A stretch of DNA of 64,000 bases from Virgibacillus aidingensis (lineage in GTDB: Bacteria; Bacillota; Bacilli; Bacillales; Amphibacillaceae). The stretch's first letter is position 1, and each line of letters begins with the position of its first letter. The stretch spans positions 1 to 64,000 of the forward strand of contig NZ_WIXN01000005.1 of NCBI RefSeq assembly GCF_010994035.1. Reading direction: 5' to 3'. Under the pieces are notes generated by a model that saw nothing but the letters and a program-made list of their open reading frames with translations, did not search any database and was not told the DNA's origin. The translations under genes were made by a program, and so were the position numbers. This document shows positions 27,090 to 36,018 of this stretch, in pieces.

Positions 27090-28310
27090 TTTTTTCAGCA
27101 TTCTTCTGTATAATATGATTGCACCAGCACCAAGTGTAACTATTGTAACTGCTGGACCAATCTGGGAAATGTGATTTATTATTTCCATCCAAATATTCGT
27201 GCTTGCTTCTTTGGATACAGCGATATCTTCTCTTTCAAACGTTTGCTGGTTTAAATAAAGCGGATAATATAACATTATCGTTAATATACTGGCAAAAATA
27301 CCGTGCAGAAATCTGGCAAAAAAATATGGAGCAAATTTAATATCTGTCTTTGCCAAAATACTGGCAACCTGAGCCTGAACCGAAAAACCATTAAACCCTA
27401 AAATAAAGCTGACAATTACCGCTTTTTGCAGGAATGTATCTGTTGATACCTGTGATATCATCTGTGCACCGATGGTTATTTCAAAAAGTCCCGAGAAAAA
27501 TGGCGGAGCAAGCTCGGACGGCAATGAAAATAATGCTAAAACATACTGGAATATTCCTGAAATAACCGGAGATATGCCAACAAGGTGGAAAAGCTTCGTC
27601 AAAACAGAGAAAAGTATAATAAAGCCGCCAATCATTACCAGTGTCTGAATGGAAGTGAGGACTGCATCTCCAATGATCTGTCCCAATGGACGCTTATCCT
27701 TTAAACGGGTCCGGTGCATCTCCCGAAAGGCTCTAATCGGTGATATTCTTGAACTTGAATCTCTCCCTCTAAGCTCGTATTTCATTTTCTTTTCCTCGTT
27801 TCTTTTATAAAAACGCATGCAAACACCTACGAGCGCATTCCCTGCATAATGGGCTGCAGCCAGTAATATTCCAAGCTGTGGATCATGGAAAAATCCAATG
27901 GATACAGCTCCTATGATGAACAGGGGACTGGAGGCATTCGTAAAAGAAACAAGTCTCTCGGCTTCCGTTTTTGTCAGCTGGTCATCCTCACGCAGGCGGG
28001 CAGCAATTTTTGCACCGGTGGGATAACCGCTTGCCATTCCCATTATCCAACCAAAGCTGCCTGCACCCGGGACATTAAATAACGGTCTCATAATGGGTTC
28101 AAACAATACTCCGACAAATCTTACCACCCCAAATGCAATTAATAATTCTGCTGTAATAAAGAACGGCAGCAATGAAGGAAAAACTACTTCCCACCATATA
28201 TTTAACCCTCTAATACTGGCCTCAAATGCCTGATCGGAAAAAAACACAAGAGAAAAAGCAAAAAATGCAGTAAATCCTGCTAAGATTATGGTTTTTAATT
28301 TTTGTATCAA
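27066..28310 (-). CDS. ylbJ: Sporulation integral membrane protein YlbJ
   Basis: A 414-residue membrane protein of the YlbJ family with about ten helices and two nucleoside-recognition (Gate) domains; motifs include WWEVVFPSLLPFFI, GWIMGMASGYPTGAK and ILGFNGFSVQAQVASI. YlbJ is sporulation-specific in Bacillus, with a mother-cell role in heat-resistant spore formation. Starts at TTG after AGGAGG on the minus strand. The final residues GGTKQF and the stop are encoded by the end of the inverted-repeat element, so the native C-terminus was replaced. B. subtilis ylbK is absent next to it. Confidence 0.93.
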   Translation of the reverse strand: MIQKLKTIILAGFTAFFAFSLVFFSDQAFEASIRGLNIWWEVVFPSLLPFFITAELLIAFGVVRFVGVLFEPIMRPLFNVPGAGSFGWIMGMASGYPTGAKIAARLREDDQLTKTEAERLVSFTNASSPLFIIGAVSIGFFHDPQLGILLAAAHYAGNALVGVCMRFYKRNEEKKMKYELRGRDSSSRISPIRAFREMHRTRLKDKRPLGQIIGDAVLTSIQTLVMIGGFIILFSVLTKLFHLVGISPVISGIFQYVLALFSLPSELAPPFFSGLFEITIGAQMISQVSTDTFLQKAVIVSFILGFNGFSVQAQVASILAKTDIKFAPYFFARFLHGIFASILTIMLYYPLYLNQQTFEREDIAVSKEASTNIWMEIINHISQIGPAVTIVTLGAGAIILYRRMLKKDGGTKQF

Positions 28311-28763
28311 TACTGTAGCCTCCTATATAATTAGCTAGCTCTTGATTTGTTTCTCTGATATAATAATAGAATGATTTTTGGAGTTTTTTGGCTTGTGACC
28401 TGTGCTCTTGGGTAAAGATGATATATAGAAGCTGTGTACAAGCATACGGGTCTTTTAACAATATACGCTCATACATGTTGCATTTATGCCATACACTTTT
28501 TAAAGCAGCTGGTATTTTAACAAGTTTTTTCAGTGCATGAGTAAGGCGCGGCCGGGCGGGAAGTAAAGTAAAGCTGACTCGTTCCGCTGTAAAGAATTGC
28601 TATTGCCGGGGGCTATAGTATTATGAGGTTAAATAACTTTGCCAACTTATCCATAGCTTATAAATTTATAATTCCTGAGGATGACGATAGGCAGGGTTAG
28701 TCATTAAATCACCAGACTGCCTGACACAGCCAAGTTTTTAACTGGGATGGAAGGAGTTCTTAC
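28311..28763. other. Divergent intergenic region between ylbJ and ylbL
   Basis: About 450 bp with no supportable gene. It contains promoters for both divergent genes, not assignable by eye, and a short GC-rich patch near 28546-28562 unlike its surroundings. A weak AGGCAG / CTGCCT inverted repeat lies near 28689-28722. A minus-strand frame reaching 28476 overlaps the ylbJ start and looks spurious. Confidence 0.45.
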
Positions 28764-29792
28764 ATGTTATTTAACAAGAAACGAATATTATCTCTCGTTA
28801 TTATTGTAATTGCTGCTTACTTTTTGGCGGCTTTTCAATTGCCGTATTATATATACAAACCGGGAGCTGCTGATGAGCTGAATCCGATTGTGGAAGTAAC
28901 CGACGGATTTTCAAGTGAAGGTGAAATGCATCTTGTCACGGTAAGCGGCGGTCAGGCTACCCCGCTGCAATACGTTTGGGCTATGTTTTTGCCCCATCAT
29001 GAAATTAGACCATTAGAGGAAGTGAGGCCGGATGGCATTACTGATGATGAATATATGCATGCACAGCTGCAAATGATGGAAAGCTCACAGGAGGCTTCTA
29101 CAGTTGTTGCTTATGAATTGGCTGGGCAAGAGATAAACATAGAGTATAATGGTGTTTACGTGGTCTCAGTTATGGAGAGTATGCCTGCATCCGGAAAGCT
29201 TCAAATGGGTGATCGTATTATTGGGATTGACGGGGAAGAAATCACAGAAGCTGATGATTTAATTAACTATGTTCAGGCAAAAGAAGCAGGGGAAACAATT
29301 ACTGTGGAATTTATCCGGGAAGAAGAAACGATGGAGGAAATGATCACCCTGGAAATGCTGGGAGAGCTTGATGGTCAGCCCGGAATTGGTATTCAGCTGG
29401 TTACTGACCGGGGTGTCACAGTAAATCCTGAGGTAAACTTCTCAAGCGGCAGAATTGGCGGCCCAAGTGCCGGATTAATGTTTTCCCTGGAAATATACGA
29501 TCAGCTGACAGAGGAGGATATAACTAAAGGATATGCTATTGCGGGTACCGGTGAAGTTGACTATGACGGAAATGTCTACCGTGTTGGCGGAGTGGATAAA
29601 AAAGTAGTTGCTTCCGATAAAAAAGGTATCGATATCTTCTTTGCACCTAATGAAAATGGCAATGAACAGTCAAATTATCAAATTGCACGGGAGAAAGCGG
29701 AAGAGATTGGGACAAATATGGTAATTGTTCCAATTGATACAGTGGAAGAAGCGGTTGCTTATTTACAGGATTTAGAGCCAAATGATAGTTAG
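28764..29792 (+). CDS. ylbL: PDZ and Lon-like membrane protease YlbL (DdcP)
   Basis: A 342-residue membrane-anchored protease: N-terminal helix (about 8-26), PDZ domain (about 125-200) and C-terminal Lon-type S16 domain with catalytic S235 in GGPSAGLMFS and K279/K280 in VGGVDKK. In B. subtilis YlbL/DdcP helps cells recover from DNA damage by degrading the division inhibitor YneA outside the membrane. The ATG follows GGAAGGAG. A strong terminator follows, making it monocistronic. Confidence 0.95.
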   Translation: MLFNKKRILSLVIIVIAAYFLAAFQLPYYIYKPGAADELNPIVEVTDGFSSEGEMHLVTVSGGQATPLQYVWAMFLPHHEIRPLEEVRPDGITDDEYMHAQLQMMESSQEASTVVAYELAGQEINIEYNGVYVVSVMESMPASGKLQMGDRIIGIDGEEITEADDLINYVQAKEAGETITVEFIREEETMEEMITLEMLGELDGQPGIGIQLVTDRGVTVNPEVNFSSGRIGGPSAGLMFSLEIYDQLTEEDITKGYAIAGTGEVDYDGNVYRVGGVDKKVVASDKKGIDIFFAPNENGNEQSNYQIAREKAEEIGTNMVIVPIDTVEEAVAYLQDLEPNDS

Positions 29793-29820
29793 AGGCAAAA
29801 ACTTAATATCGTGGGTATGA

Positions 29821-29860
29821 CTGTAAAAAACCGATGAAAAATATCATCGGTTTTTTACAG
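29821..29860. terminator. Bidirectional terminator between ylbL and tmcAL
   Basis: A perfect 17-bp stem with a 6-nt loop and internal A/T tracts (CTGTAAAAAACCGATGA and complement). Confidence 0.88.
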
Positions 29861-29962
29861 TTAAAGAAATTACTGTCAAATTCTAATTGGTGTTAATAGC
29901 TTATATATCAAGCTATTCAGCGTTTCTTTATACCGAGTGTCGTTAACGCATAATCAAAAGCG

Positions 29963-31180
29963 CTATGATGGGATAATCATTGGTGGCTGAAAGTCCTGTC
30001 TGCTTAATTTATATTTATTCTCCGGAGGAAGGATACTGTAATAAGCGTTACTTGCTCTTTCTTCAAGTAACAGCATAGGATCTGCATTTTTTGTGATCTT
30101 TGACACCAGCGGAACCTTAAATTCCTTTTTATAGCGATTTAAATAAGATTGGCCTTTTTCCGTCATTCCAAGCAATCGAATATATGGTACAGTTTTATGT
30201 TGTCTTATTTCATCCATTTCTTTTTTTGTGGTATTGGTTAAAATATGTACAAAAATACGCTGCAGCCTTGTCCATGTATATCTTTTTGTTTTTATTGCCT
30301 TCATCCAATCGTTGAAGGAGAATGCCGTCTTTGCGGTTTTCTTAATACGATATTCCAAGCCTTCTTCCACATCATGAATACTTGCAAGGTCTTCTAAACT
30401 CATGGTGGATACGCGGTAGTGCAGCAATGGGAAATAATGTTCCCATGTATGCCAGGTTAATGCTGCTGTTTCATATTTCCGTAATTGTACAAGTGTTTCA
30501 TCAGGCATTGCTTTTTTCAGTACATTCGTAATCGTCCCAGTTTCAAGCAATGCCTTTCGTATACTGGTTGCACTGGCAATAGAGCTTGTGATAGATTCAT
30601 CATGGTAGTTGCTATTTGTACGTTTGATGGTAAAGGCATCAATAGGCAGCCAGTAGTCTAAAATAGTTTTTACATATCCGAAGCCAAGAATATTATTCGG
30701 TTTAGTGAGATCCATTTTCTCCGTTGACAGTCCTATTGCTTTATATGCCAGTCTGCTGGCTTCAGGGAAAGTAATGCCCTTGTTTAATTGGGATTTTAAT
30801 ACTTGCTGGAACAGCTGCTTTTTTTCTTCAAAATCTCCGTAGGCTTTTTTAAAATAATCTATATTGCCTGATTCGCTACCAAAGCAGATGGAATCTACAC
30901 CTATTTCATCCAGTGTGAAAACAGCCCCTTTTGCAAAAAAATCACTGCTTTGAACAGCGTATGGATACGGCAGTTCCAGCATAATATCAACACCAGCATT
31001 CAAAGCTGCCCTGGTGCGGTGAAACTTATCGATAATTGCCGGCTCGCCTCTCTGGAGAAAGGATCCGCTCATCACAGCAATCACACAGTCTGCTTCCGTC
31101 AGTCTTTTCGATTGCTGAATATGATATAGATGTCCATTGTGGAATGGATTATACTCAACAATTAAACCGCAAGCTTTCAT
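29963..31180 (-). CDS. tmcAL: tRNA(Met) cytidine acetate ligase TmcAL (YlbM)
   Basis: A 405-residue nucleotidyltransferase-fold enzyme that makes N4-acetylcytidine at the wobble position of elongator tRNA(Met) using acetate and ATP. The N-terminal EYNPFHNGHLYHI motif with HNGH is the ATP site, and GSFLQRGEPAI follows. The frame stays open 87 codons upstream, but the ATG at 31180 begins the conserved domain and follows AGGGGTTGG. It diverges from ylbN. Confidence 0.95.
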   Translation of the reverse strand: MKACGLIVEYNPFHNGHLYHIQQSKRLTEADCVIAVMSGSFLQRGEPAIIDKFHRTRAALNAGVDIMLELPYPYAVQSSDFFAKGAVFTLDEIGVDSICFGSESGNIDYFKKAYGDFEEKKQLFQQVLKSQLNKGITFPEASRLAYKAIGLSTEKMDLTKPNNILGFGYVKTILDYWLPIDAFTIKRTNSNYHDESITSSIASATSIRKALLETGTITNVLKKAMPDETLVQLRKYETAALTWHTWEHYFPLLHYRVSTMSLEDLASIHDVEEGLEYRIKKTAKTAFSFNDWMKAIKTKRYTWTRLQRIFVHILTNTTKKEMDEIRQHKTVPYIRLLGMTEKGQSYLNRYKKEFKVPLVSKITKNADPMLLLEERASNAYYSILPPENKYKLSRQDFQPPMIIPS

Positions 31181-31490
31181 ATCGACCAACCCCTGATTGT
31201 ATTTAATATTTATTGTACCAAAAAACACCATACTCCGCATGAATATCCGGTAGTTTCTTTTGGTTAGCAGTTTAGGTCTTAGGGTAGTATAATAGGTAAT
31301 ACTGCTGGTGAATATAGAATTCGGCCTGAGCCATTTGCGGCGGATATATTTACCCCGAAAGGAAAATATTATGTTTAAGGAAAATGCTTGTCTATACAGC
31401 GTGCTCATTTCCAAATGGATGTAAAGATAATATGTTGACAAAACATGTTTTTTCTTTTAAAATAACTCTTGTTGTCTTGAGGTGATAATG

Positions 31491-32021
31491 GTGAAATTTT
31501 CTATAGCACAACTAAGAAAAAGTGCTCATCAGGAAGCTTTTGCCTTTGATGATACTGTAGATGTTTCTGAATTGGAAGTAATGAATAATGATATTAGAAA
31601 AATTGATCCCGTTCATGTGACAGGCCAATGCTTTTTACAGGGAGAGCAATTCATTTTTGACCTTCGTATTCAGGGAGAGTTGATTTTACCCTGTGCACGT
31701 ACACTTGCAGATGTGCCCTATACACTGGATGTCCGGGCAAGTGAAATCTTTGCGGATTCCGATATTGGGGATGAAGAAAATGAAATTTACCCAATAGAAG
31801 GGGAAGTAATTGACCTGACTCCCTATATCAAAGAGCATATTCTATTAAATATACCGTATCGCGTGTATTCCAAGGATGCATTAAATCAGGAAAACACGCT
31901 CACTAAGGGGCAGGGCTGGGAATTTTTCACCGAAGAGGAAAAACAGGAAAAGAATGTTGATCCCCGTTTGAAAAAGTTGGAAAGTTTGCTGAAGGAAAAT
32001 AAAAATGATAAGGAAGAATGA
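31491..32021 (+). CDS. ylbN: DUF177 protein YlbN (YceD-like)
   Basis: A 176-residue protein of the DUF177 / YceD family, which in other bacteria and plants affects 23S rRNA accumulation. Conserved features are the DVSELEV segment, the LPCARTLADVPY stretch where a CxxC is usual but only one cysteine is seen here, and a C-terminal acidic region. The start is uncertain: GTG at 31491 is best spaced from GAGGTGA, with ATG at 31488 as alternative. rpmF follows, the conserved DUF177-rpmF pair. Confidence 0.92.
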   Translation: MKFSIAQLRKSAHQEAFAFDDTVDVSELEVMNNDIRKIDPVHVTGQCFLQGEQFIFDLRIQGELILPCARTLADVPYTLDVRASEIFADSDIGDEENEIYPIEGEVIDLTPYIKEHILLNIPYRVYSKDALNQENTLTKGQGWEFFTEEEKQEKNVDPRLKKLESLLKENKNDKEE

Positions 32022-32133
32022 TTGTAAATTACTTTCTTGCCTGGCATAGTCAGAAAATGCTTAATCCCGGCAGATAAGTACAAATCAGTTAAAGAAATCA
32101 GGGAGATATAGTTTCTAAAAGGAGGTGTAAGTC

Positions 32134-32307
32134 GTGGCAGTACCAAAAAGAAGAACTTCCAAAAAAGTAAAAAATCAGCGTCGTACGCATAAAAAACTGC
32201 AGGTGCCCGGCATGGTGGAATGCTCAAATTGTGGAGAATTAACAAAACCGCATCATGTTTGCAAATCATGCGGTCATTATGACGGCAAAGAAGTGGTAAG
32301 CAGTTAA
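32134..32307 (+). CDS. rpmF: 50S ribosomal protein L32
   Basis: A 57-residue ribosomal protein of the large subunit, starting at GTG after a perfect AAAGGAGGTG site. It begins [20 protein letters not shown] and has a zinc ribbon formed by C30, C33, C43 and C46, i.e. the zinc-binding type that can be replaced by a zinc-free paralogue under zinc starvation. Its position after ylbN is conserved, and a terminator lies just after it. Confidence 0.97.
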   Translation: MAVPKRRTSKKVKNQRRTHKKLQVPGMVECSNCGELTKPHHVCKSCGHYDGKEVVSS

Positions 32308-32320
32308 TAATGAATAAAGG

Positions 32321-32350
32321 AAGCTGTCCCAGTTATAAATGGGTCAGCTT
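32321..32350 (+). terminator. Terminator after rpmF
   Basis: An AAGCTGTCCCA / TGGGTCAGCTT stem with one mismatch and a TTTTTT tail. Confidence 0.85.
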
Positions 32351-32427
32351 TTTTATTGTATGAGCAAATTCCGGCTTGATTTTACATAGAAGGTGATTAC
32401 TATTGAAATAAAAAGGAGTGATAATGC

Positions 32428-33195
32428 TTGGTTAATTTGGTTACCTATGAAAAACATGAACAAGGTTATGGTGAAATATGCCTGAACCGGCCTGAAAAAA
32501 ACAATGCTGTATCACGGGAAATGACAATGGAACTCATGGCAATACTTGAAGAAGCAAAGGAAGATCCCCTGAAATTTCTAGTAGTTACAGGAAGGGGGAA
32601 AATGTTTTCCGCAGGCGGAGACTTGGGTGATTTGCATGGAGAATTAACAACAGATGAAGCTTTTTCCCGCTTATATCCAATGAAAGAAGTGTTATTTGAG
32701 CTGGTGAATTTTCCTGTGCCAACAATTGGATTGCTCAATGGAAATGCATTGGGCGGGGGATGTGAACTGGCCACGGCTTGTGATATACGGATTGCAAAAA
32801 ATTCAAGTGAATTTGGATTTATACAAACTAAACTGGGAATTTTGCCAGGATGGGGCGGGGGTGCTTTACTATATGAGAAAGTAAATCCCAGTTTTGCGCT
32901 GTACTGGTTAACTGAAGCAAGTATACTAAAAGCAGATTACTTAATGCAGCAGGGCTGGCTGCATAAAATCGTGCCACTTGGGGAATGGGAGGATCAGTCT
33001 AAGATTATGTTGAATCCATTTATTTCCAAAACATATGATCAAATGAAAATGCTTAAGCTGCAATACAAGAAAAAAATATCCAGTCTTGGCTTGTCCTCTT
33101 TAATGAGTGAAGAGGTGAGAAACTGTGCAAGTTTGTGGGAAACTCCTGAACATAAAGGAGCCATCAGCCAATTCAATAATCGAAAGAATGACTGA
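32428..33195 (+). CDS. Enoyl-CoA hydratase/isomerase family protein
   Basis: A 255-residue crotonase-fold protein. The oxyanion-hole regions are visible: GKMFSAGGDLGDLHG for the first and GNALGGGCELATACDIRIA for the second. The first catalytic glutamate of true hydratases is not obvious, and the hydrolase-like GFIQTKLGILPGWGG segment is present, so the reaction cannot be assigned (hydratase, isomerase or 3-hydroxyisobutyryl-CoA hydrolase type). Starts at TTG after AAAGGAGTG; an out-of-frame ATG nearby meets a stop at once. Its position between rpmF and ylbO is not seen in B. subtilis as I recall it. Confidence 0.88.
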   Translation: MVNLVTYEKHEQGYGEICLNRPEKNNAVSREMTMELMAILEEAKEDPLKFLVVTGRGKMFSAGGDLGDLHGELTTDEAFSRLYPMKEVLFELVNFPVPTIGLLNGNALGGGCELATACDIRIAKNSSEFGFIQTKLGILPGWGGGALLYEKVNPSFALYWLTEASILKADYLMQQGWLHKIVPLGEWEDQSKIMLNPFISKTYDQMKMLKLQYKKKISSLGLSSLMSEEVRNCASLWETPEHKGAISQFNNRKND

Positions 33196-33279
33196 AAATT
33201 TCCCATAAAAAGCTAAACATGTATTCTATCACTCCTATTTTATGCATACATTGATAGCAAACGTATAAGGAGGGATGGT

Positions 33280-33762
33280 ATGAATGCAACTCGGCAGGAT
33301 GCCTGGTCAAAGGATGAAGACATCATTCTGGCTGAAACGGTATTACGCTATATTAGGGAAGGCAGAACCCAGCTGGAGGCTTTTAAAGAAGTAGCCAAAA
33401 AACTGTCACGCACTTCAGCCGCATGCGGCTTCAGATGGAATGCCACCATTAGAAAGCAATATCAGGAAGCAATACTAGCTGCCAAGGAAGATAGGAAAAA
33501 AGGCAATAGGAAAGATGTATGGCAATGGAATGAGCCAGTTACGGCAGAAAAAGATTCCATAGAAGCAGCGATTACTTTGCTCGAGAAAATGAGGAAGGAT
33601 TTTTTCAATGAAAAAAGTGATCAGCAAAAGCAGCAGGAAAATATGGTAGTATACTTAAAAAATGAAAATGAAAGGCTAAAAAAAGAACTTGGCCGCTATG
33701 AAAGCACCTGGAAGGAAATGGGCGAACTATTCGAGCGGGCAAAAGTGGGGGAAAGAGAATAA
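33280..33762 (+). CDS. ylbO: RsfA/YlbO-family prespore transcription factor
   Basis: A 160-residue DNA-binding protein: an N-terminal Myb/SANT-like domain (about 6-60, with [13 protein letters not shown] and [13 protein letters not shown]) and a C-terminal coiled coil rich in Lys and Glu (about 95-155). RsfA-family proteins modulate sigma-F or sigma-G genes in the forespore. YlbO occupies this locus in B. subtilis. The ATG follows AAGGAGGG. It is convergent with ylbP across a shared terminator. Confidence 0.9.
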   Translation: MNATRQDAWSKDEDIILAETVLRYIREGRTQLEAFKEVAKKLSRTSAACGFRWNATIRKQYQEAILAAKEDRKKGNRKDVWQWNEPVTAEKDSIEAAITLLEKMRKDFFNEKSDQQKQQENMVVYLKNENERLKKELGRYESTWKEMGELFERAKVGERE

Positions 33763-33859
33763 GTTGATTGAAACGCTGCTTGAGATCGATAGATGCCTGG
33801 TTTCATAACAGTAATGTATATATAAATACTATCACATACAACACTTGCATAAAACATAA

Positions 33860-33897
33860 AAAAGACATGAAGGGAGTAGAGCTCATTCATGTCTTTT
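33860..33897. terminator. Bidirectional terminator between ylbO and ylbP
   Basis: A perfect 12-bp stem AAAAGACATGAA / TTCATGTCTTTT between convergent genes. Confidence 0.88.
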
Positions 33898-33928
33898 GTT
33901 ATTTTAACGTATTGAAAATGAAAAGCCA

Positions 33929-34405
33929 TCAGCTGCTTTCCTGTTCATTGACACCTTCCGGCAGCCAGATTAATGGGTTTTCCCCTAAATCTCTTTCCAT
34001 ATCATATTGGGCTTTTTGGAAGTCCATTTTTTCCCAGAATCCATGTGAATTGATTCGCGGATTTGTTTTAATAGGGAGACCATAACTCTTGGCGAAATCA
34101 ACCAGCGCTTTGCCATATCCCTTACCCTGATAATCGGGCAGTACTTCCAGTTTCCATAGTGTTAAGTAGTCCTGAGGAGGATCAAAGTAATGGTCATATT
34201 TTGCTTTTATCCTGTATAAACTCATTCTTGCAATTAAATTGTCTCCATAATAAATGCCGTAAAAAGGGGAATCCACATAATTTTCAACGATATTATTTTC
34301 CAGGTCTTCCTGCATGGAAAGCTCCTGATTTCCATACTCCTTAAAGTGCTTAAACCTCTCAAGTGTTTTATAATTAATTTTCAGCTTCTCTACTTTTGTC
34401 GGCAT
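33929..34405 (-). CDS. ylbP: GNAT-family N-acetyltransferase YlbP
   Basis: A 158-residue GNAT acyltransferase. The acetyl-CoA site is in LWKLEVLPDYQGKGYGKALVDFAK (Q/RxxGxG form QGKGYG), and HGFWEKMDF is a typical motif B region. The substrate is unknown. The ATG at 34405 follows GGAGGAGAAG; a longer frame to 34432 lacks a ribosome site. Gene order matches B. subtilis ylbP. Confidence 0.93.
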   Translation of the reverse strand: MPTKVEKLKINYKTLERFKHFKEYGNQELSMQEDLENNIVENYVDSPFYGIYYGDNLIARMSLYRIKAKYDHYFDPPQDYLTLWKLEVLPDYQGKGYGKALVDFAKSYGLPIKTNPRINSHGFWEKMDFQKAQYDMERDLGENPLIWLPEGVNEQESS

Positions 34406-34584
34406 AGTTCTTCTCCTCCATAAAATATACATTATTGTCAGAAATATTTTAGCTTTTCTGTTTATTTTATTATAATATAAAAAAAGGATAAATAAAATCT
34501 TTCTTGTTCATTTTAACATTTTTTACTCCAGGTTCATATATCATTTGGATTAATTTTAATGTTTAAGAGGAAGGAGCCGATGTA

Positions 34585-35460
34585 ATGAATATTGGCATTA
34601 TAGGAGGAGGTTCTACCGGATTATTACTAAGTTTCTATTTATCCCGAAAGCATGCTGTTACAATTTATGTGCGCAGGGAAGAACAAAAGAGAAAGCTGGA
34701 CAATGAGGGGCTTATATTACAAAACGCTTCCGCCCCCATCAAAATCCGTTCGTTGCTTAGTTCGGATTTGCAAGAAGAGGATTGTTTTATTATCTGTGTT
34801 AAACAACTTGCTGTTCCGGCTGTCATTCCACTTTTGCAGAAAATGAGTGAACAGATCCCGCTGATTTTTTTACAAAATGGAATGGGGCATCTGGATGAAA
34901 TAAAGAAATTAAATAATCCGATTTTATTGGGCGTGATTGAGCATGGCGCTTTAAGGCATAGGGATAATCTCGTTCAACATACCGGGAAAGGCATAATAAA
35001 ACTGGCAGCTTTTCAGGGCGATGGAAAGCTTTTATATGCGCTTTCCGTGAAGTTAAATCAGCACGATTTTCCGTTTGGTTTTGAAGATGATTATATGGCA
35101 TTGCTTAAAGAAAAGCTGGTCATAAATGCTGTAATTAATCCGCTGACTGCGTTATTTCAAGTATGCAATGGGGAAGTGACAAGAAATCCTTACTTATATA
35201 GAATGGCACGTATTATATGCCGGGAGACTTGTTCAGTTCTGGACATGGATTTTTCCATAGAATGGGCCAAGGTAGAAAATATATGTAATAATACAGAACA
35301 AAACCGTTCCTCGATGCTAAAGGATATGGCGGATCATAGAAAAACAGAAATTGATGCGATATCCGGTTATATTCTGAAGAAAGGAAAGGATCTTCCAATT
35401 CCATACACTGCTTTTTTATATGACAGTATAAAAGCATTAGAAACTAGAAGGGAATTATAG
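34585..35460 (+). CDS. panE: 2-dehydropantoate 2-reductase
   Basis: A 291-residue NADPH-dependent ketopantoate reductase for pantothenate and coenzyme A synthesis. The N-terminal Rossmann motif GIIGGGSTG (3-11) is clear, IICVKQLA and FLQNGMGH match the family, and the catalytic lysine region is in LKEKLVINAVINPLTALF. The ATG follows AGGAAGGAG. A DUF3397 gene starts eight bases after its stop. Corresponds to B. subtilis ylbQ. Confidence 0.93.
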   Translation: MNIGIIGGGSTGLLLSFYLSRKHAVTIYVRREEQKRKLDNEGLILQNASAPIKIRSLLSSDLQEEDCFIICVKQLAVPAVIPLLQKMSEQIPLIFLQNGMGHLDEIKKLNNPILLGVIEHGALRHRDNLVQHTGKGIIKLAAFQGDGKLLYALSVKLNQHDFPFGFEDDYMALLKEKLVINAVINPLTALFQVCNGEVTRNPYLYRMARIICRETCSVLDMDFSIEWAKVENICNNTEQNRSSMLKDMADHRKTEIDAISGYILKKGKDLPIPYTAFLYDSIKALETRREL

Positions 35461-35467
35461 ACTGATT

Positions 35468-35848
35468 ATGGTCGATATTATTAGCTATATCATTGCATTT
35501 ATTATCACTGTTCCTTTCATCGCAACATGGCTTGTTTATTTTGTATTGGTGAAATGGAATTGGCCTAAGCTGAAAGCATTTCACCAGGCGGTGAATTGGA
35601 CAACCTTGCCGTATATTATAGCTGTATTAATATTAATCCGGTTAAACTTTGATGTAAACCTGACAGGTGTTTTTATCATTTTCTTTCTGGCTGCATTAGC
35701 ATTCATTATTTTTATGCAGTGGAAAATGAATATGGAGATATTGCTAACCAAAGCATTAAAATTACTCTGGAGAATATTGTTTTTGCTATTTGTGTTTATC
35801 TATATTTGCTTATTAGTTTTCGAAATCAGTTATCGGATCTTCTATTAG
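35468..35848 (+). CDS. DUF3397 membrane protein
   Basis: A 126-residue membrane protein with four predicted helices, matching DUF3397 by its arrangement and by position between panE and bshC in Bacillaceae. Function is unknown. It begins eight bases after panE, so it probably shares that transcript. It is very rich in Ile, Leu and Phe and lacks cysteine. Confidence 0.82.
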   Translation: MVDIISYIIAFIITVPFIATWLVYFVLVKWNWPKLKAFHQAVNWTTLPYIIAVLILIRLNFDVNLTGVFIIFFLAALAFIIFMQWKMNMEILLTKALKLLWRILFLLFVFIYICLLVFEISYRIFY

Positions 35849-36018
35849 GATAGTTATTTAAGGTTCAGTCTGTAAACTTCTTATCTTAAATCATGGGTTA
35901 ATTACATCGGAATAGTAGGTTTAATTCATGTCCCGATGCTAAAACAGAATGAGTGAAATCGTATGATTATTTATGTACAATACATATGGATATCATAAAC
36001 ATAAGGGGCATCGGAATT

